This document shows, piece by piece, positions 16,885 to 25,722 of a DNA stretch of 64,000 bases (the first letter of the stretch is position 1; every line of letters begins with the position of its first letter). Below the pieces are notes generated by a model, which was given only the letters and a program-made list of their open reading frames with translations, was not told where the DNA came from and searched no databases. Origin of the DNA: Labilibaculum manganireducens (GTDB lineage Bacteria > Bacteroidota > Bacteroidia > Bacteroidales > Marinifilaceae). The DNA is taken from the NCBI RefSeq assembly GCF_002843385.1, contig NZ_MVDE01000003.1, positions 184,643 through 248,642 on the forward strand. Direction: 5' to 3'. The position numbers and the translations under genes were made by a program.

Positions 16885-17967
16885 CTATACAAGAGCCGGA
16901 TAGTCGGTATATCCAACTTCGTTACCCCCGTAAAAAGTTTCTTTATTAGCTGCATTCAATCCAGCACCTTGTTCAAATCGTTTTTCTAAATCCGGATTGG
17001 CTAAATAGGGTACTCCGAAAGAAACCAATTCTGCTTTTTTCGAAGCAATTGCTTCATGACCTGTTTCTTTCGTAAATCCTCCATTCACCATTCGAACGCC
17101 CCTGTACTGTTTCCCGTAATAACCGGCTACATCTTTAATCAATTGCGGATGGTTATCAAGAGGAATCAATGATTCAATCAAATGCAAATAAGAAAGATCA
17201 TATGCATTCAATTTATCAATCACATAATTAAAAATTGATGTTGGATTCGAATCTCCCATATCATTAAACAAACCACTGGGAGAAAGACGAATACCTACCG
17301 ATGAAGAATCCCAAACCTGCAGTGTTGCGTCTAAAACCTCAAACAGAAAACGAGCTCGATTCTCTACCGTTCCACCATATTTATCGGTTCGGTGATTTGT
17401 TTTATCTTCTAAAAACTGATCGATTAAGTAACCATTTGCTGCATGAATTTCAACGCCGTCAAAACCTGCATCCTTCGCATTTTTAGCTGCCATTTTATAA
17501 TCTTCCACAATGGCTGCAATCTCCTCTGTTTCCAAAGCTCTCGGAGTCACAAAATCTTTCAGTCCCTCATACGTAAATGCCTGTCCTTCCGGACGAATAG
17601 CGGAAGGTGATACCGGCAATTCTCCATTGTGAAAATCGGGATGCGAAATCCGCCCAACATGCCATAGTTGAATAAATATCTTCCCGCCTTTATCGTGAAC
17701 AGCTTTTGTAATTTGTTTCCAACCATCCACTTGTTCTTTACTGTAAATTCCAGGCGTTGCCGGATAACCCATTCCCTGAGGTGATATTTGACTCGCCTCT
17801 GATATGATTAAACCTGCTCCTGCTCTTTGTTTGTAGTACTCTGCCATCAATTTTGTCGGAACATTTCCTTCTCCGGCTCTGTTTCTGGTCATTGGAGCCA
17901 TTACCATTCTATTTTCCAATTCGATTCTACCAATCGCAAAAGGAGTCAATAATGTATTTTTATTCAT
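16885..17967 (-). CDS. Old Yellow Enzyme family alkene reductase (NemA-like)
   Basis: A 360-residue FMN TIM-barrel enzyme. APMTRNRA (24-31) holds the flavin-tuning Thr27, QLWHVGRISHP (100-110) and the substrate-binding pair His175/Asn178 in HAANGYLIDQF are classic-class OYE features, as is the C-terminal LVSFGVPYLANPDL. It would reduce activated C=C bonds or nitro esters with NAD(P)H. It stands alone; no regulator is adjacent. The natural substrate is unknown, as for most of the family. Confidence 0.92.
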   Translation of the reverse strand: MNKNTLLTPFAIGRIELENRMVMAPMTRNRAGEGNVPTKLMAEYYKQRAGAGLIISEASQISPQGMGYPATPGIYSKEQVDGWKQITKAVHDKGGKIFIQLWHVGRISHPDFHNGELPVSPSAIRPEGQAFTYEGLKDFVTPRALETEEIAAIVEDYKMAAKNAKDAGFDGVEIHAANGYLIDQFLEDKTNHRTDKYGGTVENRARFLFEVLDATLQVWDSSSVGIRLSPSGLFNDMGDSNPTSIFNYVIDKLNAYDLSYLHLIESLIPLDNHPQLIKDVAGYYGKQYRGVRMVNGGFTKETGHEAIASKKAELVSFGVPYLANPDLEKRFEQGAGLNAANKETFYGGNEVGYTDYPALV

Positions 17968-18151
17968 CTTCTTTTTCGTTATTTTTATTTAATCAAGATA
18001 TAAATAAGATTCTGATTTCTAAAAAAAGAAATATTAGAGATAAGTATAAATGAATTTATAGTTGCTATTTATCACTAAGCAAGAAAACAATCAAGTTGAA
18101 TTTCTATTGATCTCAAGATTGGTTCGTATCTTCGCTAAAAATTTGAAAAGA

Positions 18152-18228
18152 ATGAAACGTCCGTAATTTAATAATTGTTAACTCATACTTGAGCATGATT
18201 ATTTAATCAAGATAAGTTCCTTCTGACA
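18152..18228 (+). promoter_or_regulatory. 77-bp conserved leader element, copy B (upstream of the first U32 gene)
   Basis: Second copy of the element at 12063-12139, with nine substitutions and no gaps. It ends 21 nt before the ATG at 18250. The right arm ATTATTTAATC is unchanged; the left arm has two changes that weaken the outer stem, while the inner CTCA/TGAG pairing is kept. Confidence 0.6.
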
Positions 18229-18249
18229 TCTTTAAACAATTTCAGACAC

Positions 18250-20070
18250 ATGAAACAAATAGAACTATTAGCTCCAGCCAAAAATCTGGAAACAGGAATG
18301 GCTGCCATTAATTACGGAGCTGATGCTATATATATTGGTGCACCTAAATTTGGTGCCCGATCCGCCGCAGGAAATACTCTCGAAGATATTGGGGAGTTGA
18401 TTAAATATGCTCATAAATACCGGGCGAAAGTATTCATCACGATGAATACGATTCTATATGACCATGAATTAAAAGAAGCTGAAGAGCTGATTCATCAACT
18501 TTATAAACTTGGGGCTGATGCTCTGATTGTTCAGGATATGGGAGTTCTGGAAATGAATCTTCCACCTATCGAACTTCATGCCAGCACACAAACTCATAAT
18601 TACGATCTCGATCGGATTAAATTTTTGGAGCAAGTCGGATTTAAAAGAATTATTCTTGCCCGGGAGCTTTCCCTGGATCAGATTAAAGAAATCCGCAAAA
18701 ATACCACGGCAGAACTTGAATATTTTATTCACGGCGCATTATGTGTTTCTCTAAGTGGTCAATGTTACTTCTCTCATGCTATTGGCGGACGCTCTGCAAA
18801 TCGCGGAGAATGCAGTCAGGCTTGCCGGATGAAATACGATTTGGTTGACGGAGAAGGAAAAGTAATTGCGAAAGACAAACACCTGCTCTCTCTAAAAGAT
18901 CTGAATCTCTCCGCTCATATGAAAGAATTGGTGGAAAGCGGAATTTGCTCTCTGAAAATTGAGGGGCGTTTAAAAGACAGCTCCTATCTAAAGAATGTTA
19001 CAAGCTATTACAGAAAAGAATTAGATGATGTTTTTGCAAAGAAACAAGAGTTTGAAAAAGCATCGTCGGGGACAGTCAATCCAAACTTTGAACCGGATTT
19101 AGAGAGAACTTTTAACCGGGGATTTACAAACTACTTTTTTACAGGTAGAATTCCCGAAATTGCAAATTTCCATACGCCAAAATCATTAGGAAAAGAAATT
19201 GGTAAGATTGTTGACATCCGTAAAGATCATTTTATAATTGACAGCAAATTTGAAATTCACAATGGTGATGGTCTTTGCTTTTTTAATCACAATAAGCTGT
19301 TAAAAGGAATTCTTGTAAATGGAGTAAAAGGGAAACAGATATTTCCAAATGAAATGAGCATGCTGGTTAAAGGTGCTGTTTTGTATCGTAATAACGATCA
19401 TGAATTTGCCAAAACTCTTAAAAGAGACAACTCTATCAGAAGAATTTCAGCAGATCTTTTTCTGGAATTTAAAGAAAATATTCTGACCTTATTTGCTGCA
19501 GATGAAGACGGCATTAGTGCTTCGGTTCAATTTAAGGAAGAGTTTGAATTGGCCCGAAATGCTGAAATGGCAATTACTAATCTTAAAAATCAATTATCGA
19601 AATCGGGAGATTCAATCTACTCGATCAATTCCATTGAAACCAACTTTACCGAAGCACCCTTTGTTCAGGCCAAAGTGCTTAATGAGTTGCGCCGGCAGGT
19701 TCTTGATTCTTTAACTGAGAATCGGCTTAATGCATTTCAACAACCCAAAACGAAAGCGTTAATCTCGCATCCCAAATATCATACAAAAAACCTGAATTAT
19801 ATGGGTAATGTGGTCAATTGTAAGGCCGAAGAGTTTTATCACAAGTGTGGGGTCGAAAAAATCGAAAAAGGTTTTGAACTGCAATCCAATTTCAAAGGGA
19901 AAACAATCATGACCACAAAGCATTGTTTGCGTCATGAATTTGGTATGTGCAACAAGGAGGTTAGTACCGGACAAAAAACAAATCAACCATTGTATCTTGT
20001 TGATAATAAAAATCGCTACAAACTTGAATTTCAGTGCCAGCGATGCGAAATGAAAATCATTTTTGAATAG
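18250..20070 (+). CDS. U32 family protein (RNA hydroxylation-type, formerly collagenase-like peptidase)
   Basis: A 606-residue protein. The U32 TIM-barrel spans ~1-330, opening with ELLAPAKNLETGMAAINYGADAIYIG; the cysteine cluster GALCVSLSGQC...NRGECSQACR (about 162-197) and KIEGRLKD follow. A C-terminal segment has C-x5-6-C and QCQRCEM, so a metal or Fe-S site is likely. Members TrhP and RlhA hydroxylate tRNA uridine and 23S rRNA cytidine using prephenate-derived chemistry; the old protease label is doubtful. The C-terminal cysteine domain suggests the tRNA-type rather than the RlhA type. A second U32 gene is at 37.0 kb. Confidence 0.85.
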   Translation: MKQIELLAPAKNLETGMAAINYGADAIYIGAPKFGARSAAGNTLEDIGELIKYAHKYRAKVFITMNTILYDHELKEAEELIHQLYKLGADALIVQDMGVLEMNLPPIELHASTQTHNYDLDRIKFLEQVGFKRIILARELSLDQIKEIRKNTTAELEYFIHGALCVSLSGQCYFSHAIGGRSANRGECSQACRMKYDLVDGEGKVIAKDKHLLSLKDLNLSAHMKELVESGICSLKIEGRLKDSSYLKNVTSYYRKELDDVFAKKQEFEKASSGTVNPNFEPDLERTFNRGFTNYFFTGRIPEIANFHTPKSLGKEIGKIVDIRKDHFIIDSKFEIHNGDGLCFFNHNKLLKGILVNGVKGKQIFPNEMSMLVKGAVLYRNNDHEFAKTLKRDNSIRRISADLFLEFKENILTLFAADEDGISASVQFKEEFELARNAEMAITNLKNQLSKSGDSIYSINSIETNFTEAPFVQAKVLNELRRQVLDSLTENRLNAFQQPKTKALISHPKYHTKNLNYMGNVVNCKAEEFYHKCGVEKIEKGFELQSNFKGKTIMTTKHCLRHEFGMCNKEVSTGQKTNQPLYLVDNKNRYKLEFQCQRCEMKIIFE

Positions 20071-20109
20071 AACAAACCGAAATTCGAACCCTATTTAAGA
20101 ATATTAGCT

Positions 20110-20757
20110 ATGGTTCACTATATAGAAAAATTAATTCGTGAGGGAGAACATCAGCAGCAGGATTTTAAATTCTGCATTACTGATTCCCGAAAAATTGCCA
20201 GATCATTATCTGCTTTTGCCAACACCGACGGGGGAAAATTACTTATTGGAGTAAAAGACAATGGGAAAATTGCCGGAGCAAAAGTAGAAGAAGAATTCCA
20301 CATGATAAAAGCGGCTGCTGATATGTACAGTCGTCCTAAAATTACTTTCGAGAGCAAAGTCTGGCAAATAAGCGGAAAAAATGTTTTGGAAATCACTGTA
20401 CCACCTTCCGAAAAAATGCCTCATTATGCCGAAAATGAAAAAGGAAAATGGTTGGCATACCTGCGAAAAGACGATGAAAATATTCTGGTAAACAAAGTTC
20501 TTCTTGAAGTTTGGAAACGAAAATCAAAACCAATCGGAACCTATTTAAAATACACCGAAACAGAAGCCGTTTTAATGGAATACCTTAATCGTAATCAAGA
20601 GATTAGTCTCAATCAATATTGCAGAATTGCAAAAATTAGTCGCTACAAGGCAGAACGGATATTAGTGAAACTAATTTGCTGGAATGTTATTGAATTAAAC
20701 TTTTATGCAGGAGGTACCAAATACCTCATAAAACGAGAAAAAACTTCAAAAATATAA
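20110..20757 (+). CDS. AlbA_2 (Schlafen-type) DNA-binding domain protein
   Basis: A 215-residue protein. Residues ~8-120 form an AlbA_2 domain: QQDFKFCITDSRKIARSLSAFANTDGG with LLIGVKDNGKIAG is its hallmark. The second half (about 145-215) looks like a winged helix (AVLMEYLNRNQEISLNQYCRIAKISRYKAERIL). It is therefore probably a transcription regulator. It starts 39 bases after the U32 gene and may be co-transcribed with it. Its targets are unknown. Confidence 0.85.
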   Translation: MVHYIEKLIREGEHQQQDFKFCITDSRKIARSLSAFANTDGGKLLIGVKDNGKIAGAKVEEEFHMIKAAADMYSRPKITFESKVWQISGKNVLEITVPPSEKMPHYAENEKGKWLAYLRKDDENILVNKVLLEVWKRKSKPIGTYLKYTETEAVLMEYLNRNQEISLNQYCRIAKISRYKAERILVKLICWNVIELNFYAGGTKYLIKREKTSKI

Positions 20758-21198
20758 AACACTTCAGTCAAAGACTATTGAGTTACATCAACTTGATTAT
20801 GTGTGGATTTGCACAATTAAAACATAAAAAAAAAGCACAAAAAAACCGCACTAATTAATAGGATTTTAAACTCCTTAATGACAGGATTTGAGTGCCAGCC
20901 TGATCAAGTATCCCCTGTGCCGAAACAACCCGAAGGTTGGGGCCCGCTTTAGCAAGCATGTAGCTTTCTCGGTATCTTATAAATGTTGAGTTTAACAATC
21001 GATAATTAATGCGGTATGCTATTATCTTATTTCCAAAGAACGTTCTCTTATTACTCGCAAGCTAAGGAAGAATCTCTGCTTTTGCAAGGCTTACGGTGTA
21101 TTTTTTATTCTAAATTAAACAAATTCACACTTCCTATTACTCAAAGCACAAGTTATTAAAACGTTATACTATCGAGACTGCCTGCTTAAAGCACGAAA
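20758..21198. other. Gene-free 440-base stretch with a GC-richer structured block
   Basis: No ORF is convincing here. Bases ~20878-20985 are richer in G and C than the surrounding DNA and contain CAACC-CGAA-GGTTG, a tetraloop hairpin, followed by GGGGCCCGCTTTAGCAAGC. A second block (21050-21105) holds CGCAAGCTAAGG and TTTTGCAAGGCTTAC. It could be a structured RNA or the decayed remnant of a mobile element; I can support neither firmly. Confidence 0.35.
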
Positions 21199-21229
21199 TT
21201 TGGATCAATCAGCAATATTTGTATTTTTG
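21199..21229 (+). promoter_or_regulatory. Promoter of the tatD-tcdA operon
   Basis: TTTG (21199-21202) and TATTTTTG (21222-21229) match both Bacteroidota elements with the ideal 19-base spacer. The start of transcription would fall close to 21236, which rules against the ATG at 21238 and supports the ATG at 21250. Confidence 0.8.
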
Positions 21230-21249
21230 CCAAAAAAATGACTTTGTCA

Positions 21250-21909
21250 ATGGTGCCTTATATCGACATCCATACGCATAACTGTAGTTATCAGTCCAAT
21301 GTTTGTTCTATCCTATCAATTCAGCAGGAAGAACAACTGTTAGACAGCCAAACGGTATATTATTCTGCAGGAATTCATCCATGGGCAATTAAGTCAGTAA
21401 ACATTCCTTCGGCATTGAATGAAATGAAAAATCTGGCTTCATACCCGTCAGTTTTAGCAATAGGAGAAATAGGGCTCGATCGAATGACCGAAACGGCTCT
21501 TTCCATTCAGGAAGAAGTATTTTGGAAACAATTGCAGATAGCGGATCAATTTAATAAACCGGTAATTATTCATTGTGTAAAGTGTTATTCCGAAATAATC
21601 AACATACGTAAAAAAACAAATACTAAACTTCCATGGATCATTCATGGATTTGTTAAGAACTTGCAGATTGCCGAGGATTTAATAGAATTGGGATGTTATA
21701 TTTCATTTGGAAAGGCTTTACTGATTAATGAGAATCTGCGGCACATTTTCAAAATGCTTCCTGCAAAAAAAATATTTCTCGAAACGGATGATAGCGATAC
21801 AGATATTGAAGAATTATACAAAAAAGCAGCAACGATAAAAAACCTTGAAATAGAGGATCTGAAAAAAGAATTACTATCAAATTTTACGACCTGTTTTAAT
21901 CGATTATGA
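21250..21909 (+). CDS. TatD family metal-dependent hydrolase
   Basis: A 219-residue TIM-barrel hydrolase using the ATG at 21250 (MVPYIDIHTHN); the ATG at 21238 would lie almost at the transcription start. Metal ligands are seen in IDIHTHN, GEIGLDR, IIHCVK and LETDDSD. TatD proteins are 3'-5' DNA/RNA exonucleases or related phosphoesterases. The protein is shorter than E. coli TatD (260) because loops are trimmed. Its stop overlaps the next start as ATGA, so it is translationally coupled to tcdA. Confidence 0.88.
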   Translation: MVPYIDIHTHNCSYQSNVCSILSIQQEEQLLDSQTVYYSAGIHPWAIKSVNIPSALNEMKNLASYPSVLAIGEIGLDRMTETALSIQEEVFWKQLQIADQFNKPVIIHCVKCYSEIINIRKKTNTKLPWIIHGFVKNLQIAEDLIELGCYISFGKALLINENLRHIFKMLPAKKIFLETDDSDTDIEELYKKAATIKNLEIEDLKKELLSNFTTCFNRL

Positions 21910-22625
21910 ATAAAGAATGGCTTAGCAGAACAGAACTGCTTCTTGGTAATGACAAATTGGACAAGTTGAAAAATGCACATGTTCTTGTTGTTGGACTGGG
22001 TGGTGTTGGAGCTTACGCGGCTGAACAAATATGCCGTGCCGGAGTTGGAGAAATGACCATTGTTGACGGCGATGATATTGAAATTACAAATCTTAATCGT
22101 CAACTTCCGGCAAGTATCAGCAATCTTGGAAAAGATAAGGCAAAAATAATGGGCGAACGTCTTTTGGATATCAATCCAAATTTAAAACTCAACATCCTTA
22201 ACGAATACCTGCGGGACGAGAGAATGATTGAAGTTTTGCGAGAAAAAAAGTACGACTATGTTTTGGATGCAATAGATACTTTAGCTCCAAAAATTTTTCT
22301 CATCTACCACAGTTTACAGAACAATCTGAAAATTGTGAGTGCAATGGGTGCAGGAGGAAAAATGGATCCAACGAAAATTCAAATTACTGATATCTCAAAA
22401 TCATATAACTGCAAATTGGCTAGAATGCTTCGTAAAAAACTTCACCAATTAGGAGTGCACGAAGGCGTACAGGTCGTTTTTTCCCCGGAAGATGTATCTA
22501 AAAATGCAGTTATACTCGCTGAAAGCAAAAATAAAAGATCAAATGTAGGTACCATTTCCTATATGCCTCCTCTATTCGGATGCTTCTGCTCTTCAGTAGT
22601 AATAAATGGTTTATTATCAGATTAA
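21906..22625 (+). CDS. tcdA: tRNA threonylcarbamoyladenosine dehydratase
   Basis: A 239-residue E1/ThiF-fold protein that uses ATP to turn t6A37 of tRNA into its cyclic form. The nucleotide loop VVGLGGVGAYAAE (29-41), the TIVDGDDIEITNLNRQ strand and DAIDTLAPK are typical of TcdA (E. coli YgdL). No MoaD or ThiS partner is near, which favours TcdA over MoeB/ThiF. It is coupled to tatD by a four-base overlap. Confidence 0.88.
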   Translation: MNKEWLSRTELLLGNDKLDKLKNAHVLVVGLGGVGAYAAEQICRAGVGEMTIVDGDDIEITNLNRQLPASISNLGKDKAKIMGERLLDINPNLKLNILNEYLRDERMIEVLREKKYDYVLDAIDTLAPKIFLIYHSLQNNLKIVSAMGAGGKMDPTKIQITDISKSYNCKLARMLRKKLHQLGVHEGVQVVFSPEDVSKNAVILAESKNKRSNVGTISYMPPLFGCFCSSVVINGLLSD

Positions 22626-22724
22626 TTATTTTTACAGCACAGAAAGCAACATTCCGTGTTGTTCTTTATAATATTTAGTACATTGACAAGAACTAATACA
22701 TCATTATTTTCTAAATCAACTGAT

Positions 22725-23231
22725 ATGATCTACTACGATATTCTTCCTTCTCCTGTGGGTAATTTGTTGCTTGTTGCAGATGATAATGGTTTAAAACAGA
22801 TTCAGTTTGATGAAGGGAATCAATCAAATGGAATAAAACCAAATTGGATTAAAGATTCCAATAAATTGAAAACGGTTGCCGATCAATTAATTTCCTACTT
22901 TGCCAATGAGCGAACCACATTTGATGTGAAACTCTCACCTGACGGAACCGCTTTTCAAAAACAAATATGGAATCAACTTCTGAAGATTCCATATGGGAAA
23001 ACGTGTTCTTATCTGGATATTGCCTTGGCTATAAATAAACCTTCTGCGTGCAGAGCAATCGGAATGGCAAATTCTAAAAACCCTATTCCTATAATAATTC
23101 CTTGTCATCGGGTTATTGGAAAAAACGGGAAACTTACCGGTTATGCCGGAGGACTATCCAATAAGGCTAAACTGCTGGAAATAGAAAACATTGATCTTAC
23201 GCCCTCGAAAGATCAATATCTGCTGTTTTAA
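22725..23231 (+). CDS. ogt: Methylated-DNA-protein cysteine methyltransferase
   Basis: The ATG at 22725 gives 168 residues with the usual Ogt start MIYYDILPSPVGNLL; the upstream in-frame GTG at 22656 adds an unrelated hydrophobic stretch. The acceptor Cys127 lies in IIPCHRV, and the DNA-binding helix AIGMANSKNP and GYAGGL follow. It repairs O6-alkylguanine by moving the alkyl group to its own cysteine and is then spent. No AraC-like Ada domain is fused. Confidence 0.95.
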   Translation: MIYYDILPSPVGNLLLVADDNGLKQIQFDEGNQSNGIKPNWIKDSNKLKTVADQLISYFANERTTFDVKLSPDGTAFQKQIWNQLLKIPYGKTCSYLDIALAINKPSACRAIGMANSKNPIPIIIPCHRVIGKNGKLTGYAGGLSNKAKLLEIENIDLTPSKDQYLLF

Positions 23232-23435
23232 ATGCCACTTACCCTTTATCTATCAGGCTTTTCTATCTTATTCATGTTTTAAGCGTTTTTCCTGAATAAG
23301 AAATATAAATACCCAAAATAGCTTTGATATCATTGACAAATAGGCTAACTTGCGCAAGGCAATTTTGTAGCTAAATGCTGTTTTTTCAGCTAATGAAATT
23401 TGCCAAAAAAATCATAAAAATCAATATCCAATTAC

Positions 23436-25232
23436 ATGAGTAAAATTTTAGGACATAGTTTCCATATCCCAGTTATGGGAACCGGATTTACGGTGGACAC
23501 TCCTGTAAAAGTGGCTCATTTAGGAATTTCATCTGTTGTTTCAATTGTTGATGATATTCTACTTGAGAAAATGAGAGAATTGTATTGCAATAAACTCAGC
23601 TTGCCATTTTTACCAATTTCGGAGAAGACTAAAGATTTTCGTGCAGAAAGAATCACCTCTTACCTCAATTTAATAGATAAGATCGTAAAAGAGAAATTTG
23701 AGAATCTAAAAGCATCCGTACAAGAAAAGAAAGAAAATCTAGAGGAATATCTTGATTTACTTCCTGATTTTTCTGAAGTAAAAAAAGAATTTAAAGAAAA
23801 ATTTGAAGGCAGTTCTTACGTAAAGGAAGCGAAAGAATGGTTGGTGAAAAACCTTCCTCTTGGTTCTATTGATGTAAACATCATGACCAAGCTAGACAAA
23901 GATAACTTTTATGAAGGTGAGCAATTACCTGCAGAATATAACGATGCACATGCAGCTCTTCGTGGATTTGCCATGAGTAACCTGGAGAGCTCCATGGTTT
24001 TATCTGCCGGAATGAACCCACGCTTATATGGTTATTTAGAGCAATTTGAAGACTTTTATCCGGATGAAAATGGCTATATAAAGAAGAAAATTGTTCTGAA
24101 AGTCAGTGATTACCGCTCTGCCTTAATACAAGGTAAATTCCTTGCAAAAAAAGGAATCTGGATTTCGGAGTTCCGAATTGAATCCGGTTTGAATTGCGGC
24201 GGTCATGCTTTTGCAACCGAAGGCTTTTTAATGGGGCCGATTCTTGAAGAATTCAAGAATAACAGAGAGGAATTAAGAATAACTCTTAGCGAGATTTTAT
24301 TTCAAGCTCTAAAGGGAAAAGAAAGAGTCTGCCCAAAATCAAATTTAGACATAAGAATCACCGCACAAGGTGGAGTTGGTACAGCTGAAGAACAAGAGTT
24401 TTTGATGAACCATTACAATCTTGATTCTATTGGCTGGGGAACTCCGTTTCTTTTGGTTCCTGAAGCCTGCGACGTTGATGAAAATACTTTACACCTACTT
24501 GAGGAAGCTCAGGAAAAAGATTTAAAGCTTAGCCATGCTTCTCCTTTAGGTGTTCGTTACAACAATCTTGTTGCAAACACCAGAGACAGAGATGTTCTTA
24601 AGAAATTTGCAGAAAACAAGCCAGGAAGCGCGTGTACAAAAAAATACATGTTAGCCAATACTGAATTTACTGAAAAACCAATTTGTACCGCGTCAGTTCA
24701 ATACCAAAAGTTAAAACTGGCTGATTTAAAAGAGAAAAATCTTTCGGAAAAAGAATATGAAAAAGAAGTTAGTTTGCTTCTTGAAAAAACATGTTTGTGT
24801 AAAGGTTTGTCGGCATCTTCTTTTTTGGTAAATCATATCGATACAAAAGCAGATGGTGATGGAGTTTCGATTTGTCCTGGACCAAATCTGGCATATTTTT
24901 CGAAAAAGGCTAAATTGAAGGAAATGGTTGATCACATTTACAATCGAACAAATTTGATTGTTAGAACAGACCGGCCTCATATGTTCATAAAAGAAATGAG
25001 TCTGTATATTGACTATTTAAAAGAACAAATTGATGAGCTTCATAATCCTGTAGCGAAACAACTTAAATCTCTTGAAAAGTACAAAGACAACCTTTTAAAC
25101 GGGGTTGACTACTATAAAAATTTATCGAATAATATAACCGATAAATTTAAAAACATGAAAAACCAGGTTGGTAAAGATCTGGAGAAATTAGAACTCGAAA
25201 TTCGGGGATTACTTATTTCCTCTGAAAAATAA
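23436..25232 (+). CDS. Large conserved protein with an NPD-like FMN TIM-barrel (uncharacterised)
   Basis: A 598-residue cytoplasmic protein. The opening FHIPVMGTGFTVDTPVKVAHLG and the core phrases ESGLNCGGHAFATEGF (~248-263), RITAQGGVGTAEEQEF (~309-324) and GWGTPFLLVPEA (~333-344) look like nitronate monooxygenase-type FMN barrels. A ~70-residue coiled segment interrupts the barrel early (about 85-150). Cysteines cluster later: GSACTKK, KPICTASVQY, KTCLCKGLSASS and SICPGPN (~395-490), suggesting a metal or Fe-S site. The C-terminal ~80 residues are coiled coil. It stands alone, with a terminator after it. Function unknown. Confidence 0.6.
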   Translation: MSKILGHSFHIPVMGTGFTVDTPVKVAHLGISSVVSIVDDILLEKMRELYCNKLSLPFLPISEKTKDFRAERITSYLNLIDKIVKEKFENLKASVQEKKENLEEYLDLLPDFSEVKKEFKEKFEGSSYVKEAKEWLVKNLPLGSIDVNIMTKLDKDNFYEGEQLPAEYNDAHAALRGFAMSNLESSMVLSAGMNPRLYGYLEQFEDFYPDENGYIKKKIVLKVSDYRSALIQGKFLAKKGIWISEFRIESGLNCGGHAFATEGFLMGPILEEFKNNREELRITLSEILFQALKGKERVCPKSNLDIRITAQGGVGTAEEQEFLMNHYNLDSIGWGTPFLLVPEACDVDENTLHLLEEAQEKDLKLSHASPLGVRYNNLVANTRDRDVLKKFAENKPGSACTKKYMLANTEFTEKPICTASVQYQKLKLADLKEKNLSEKEYEKEVSLLLEKTCLCKGLSASSFLVNHIDTKADGDGVSICPGPNLAYFSKKAKLKEMVDHIYNRTNLIVRTDRPHMFIKEMSLYIDYLKEQIDELHNPVAKQLKSLEKYKDNLLNGVDYYKNLSNNITDKFKNMKNQVGKDLEKLELEIRGLLISSEK

Positions 25233-25241
25233 TCAACATGT

Positions 25242-25269
25242 AAAGCCAATCGAATATCGATTGGCTTTT
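25242..25269 (+). terminator. Terminator after the large conserved protein
   Basis: AAAGCCAATCGA (25242-25253) pairs perfectly with TCGATTGGCTTT (25257-25268) around a three-base loop. Confidence 0.9.
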
Positions 25270-25417
25270 CTCTTTCTATCTACCAGCCACCAATCCATTA
25301 CGCAATACAAAAAATTAAAATGGCGTAAAACACCCATTTTTTTTGAGTGTTTCTATCCTTCACATTGGGTAAAACCAATGGTTTTTCTCTCTAAAAAAAC
25401 ATCCATATTTGTAAGGT

Positions 25418-25659
25418 GAAAGGGATATCACAATAAGGTTATTAACCAAATTGTGAAATGAGAGTGATTAGCAGCATGTGCTTCTGCTGCGAGGATACTT
25501 TAAATCCTGCAAGGTTTAGGTTAGGGTTAGAATTGTGCAGCAGGATTTAAAGTGATTCTCTTTTCTTTAGTAATTGAATTCATTGGAACGTTTTCCATAT
25601 TGTTAGTTTTTGCGCAAAACTGTATAAAAGTCTTCACCAACTTTTATGCAGTTTTTTTT
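25418..25659 (+). ncRNA. Candidate small RNA with two hairpins and its own terminator
   Basis: Upstream, CATATTTG (25404-25411) is a one-mismatch -7 element. Inside are GCAGCA/TGCTGC (25471-25490) and a long stem ACTTTAAATCCTGC (25497-25510) with GCAGGATTTAAAGT (25540-25553). The end is a 15-base-pair stem AAAACTGTATAAAAG (25616-25630) with CTTTTATGCAGTTTT (25641-25655), one pair being G-U, followed by T. No ORF of merit lies between. A transcript of ~240 nt is inferred; the family is not recognised. The ends do not pair as in 6S RNA. Confidence 0.45.
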
Positions 25660-25670
25660 GCTGTAAAAAA

Positions 25671-25696
25671 AGCTGATTTCCTTTCAGAAATCAGCT
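25671..25696 (-). terminator. Terminator of the acn-gltA unit (minus strand)
   Basis: AGCTGATTTC (25671-25680) pairs with GAAATCAGCT (25687-25696). The A-run before it becomes the U-tail in minus-strand RNA. Confidence 0.85.
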
Positions 25697-25722
25697 CAGT
25701 CTTTTTATATCACAAATTGTTT

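Noticed and set aside
25515..25535. Telomere-like TTTAGGTTAGGGTTAG
   Set aside because: Too short and isolated, and it is the loop of the long hairpin.
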